Assembly (NCBI GenBank): GCA_902551695.1
Contig: CACDEI010000009.1
Location: 1-40,922 of the forward strand
DNA: 40,922 bases
Direction: 5' to 3'
Source of the DNA: an uncultured Pseudomonadota bacterium
GTDB lineage: Bacteria; Pseudomonadota; Gammaproteobacteria; Ga0077536
Within the stretch, counting starts at the first letter, position 1, and each line of letters begins with the position of its first letter. Positions 40,563 through 40,922 of the stretch are shown here, in pieces. The notes beneath the pieces are model-generated. The model saw only the letters and a program-made list of their open reading frames with translations, searched no databases and was not told the origin of the DNA. A program made the translations under genes and the position numbers.

Positions 40563-40922
40563 ATGATTTTACTAAATCCTGGACCGGTAACATTAAGCAA
40601 TCGCGTGCGTAATGCGCTCTCCGGACCAGACCTATGTCATAGAGAGGAAGAATTTGGCCTATTGCAACAAAGCATCCGTGACAAATTACTTAGAGTCTAT
40701 AACCTAAGTAACGAAAATTGGGCACCAGTTTTACTTACCGGTTCGGGAACTGCAGCTGTTGAAGCAATGCTGATAAGCTGTATTCCTGCAGAGGGTAAAA
40801 CTCTTGTAATAGAGAATGGGGTGTACGGCGAGAGAATATCGGAGATGCTAAAATCCTATGCCATTCGCTATGATAGACATACAAACGAATGGGGAGCAAA
40901 CATAGACATCAACTCGTTAAGA
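40563..40922 (+). CDS. phnW: 2-aminoethylphosphonate-pyruvate transaminase, truncated by window end
   Basis: Manual translation MILLNPGPVTLSNRVRNALSGPDLCHREEEFGLLQQSIRDKLLRVYNLSNENWAPVLLTGSGTAAVEAMLISCIPAEGKTLVIENGVYGERISEML...; 120 open codons to the edge. Confidence 0.93.
   Translation, partial: MILLNPGPVTLSNRVRNALSGPDLCHREEEFGLLQQSIRDKLLRVYNLSNENWAPVLLTGSGTAAVEAMLISCIPAEGKTLVIENGVYGERISEMLKSYAIRYDRHTNEWGANIDINSLR

Overview
The window looks like chromosomal DNA from an AT-rich marine-type gammaproteobacterium. This is inferred from gene content and order (ispH-lspA-ribF-murJ / rpsT / proB-obgE-rpmA-rplU / ispB); no search was run. From left to right I see: an orphan RecB/Cas4-like nuclease, a DUF1329 protein and other accessory genes (0-4 kb); a zinc-homeostasis locus (MacB/FtsX-type ABC pair, DUF3299, MerC-like, Zur, His-rich DUF2796/ZrgA) with a perfect 22-bp palindromic Zur-type operator (4-8.4 kb); tRNA-Thr(CGU) and a second Fur-family gene that seems to start at a non-AUG codon (8.4-9 kb); a housekeeping block (9-17.7 kb) with tRNA-Pro(CGG); flavin enzymes, HIT and YjbQ proteins, and glutathione-dependent formaldehyde oxidation (17.8-24.7 kb); a symporter, a zincin-like protein and a TupABC tungstate transporter (24.7-29 kb); and then the most unusual segment (29.1-40.9 kb). 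That segment has squalene-synthase-like and hopanoid-associated genes (hpnG-, hpnN-, hpnA- and hpnL-like). A CDP-alcohol phosphatidyltransferase is coupled by ATGA overlaps between hpnN and hpnA. A five-gene phosphonate run follows: Fe(II)/2OG oxygenase, nucleotidyltransferase, PEP mutase-nucleotidyltransferase fusion, phosphonopyruvate decarboxylase, and a window-truncated AEP transaminase that is missing from the supplied ORF track. My main hypothesis is an aminoethylphosphonate-lipid pathway, possibly (1-hydroxy-)AEP phosphonolipid or a phosphonate-decorated hopanoid, integrated with hopanoid-type membrane-lipid genes. Functional claims are inference from motifs and gene order.
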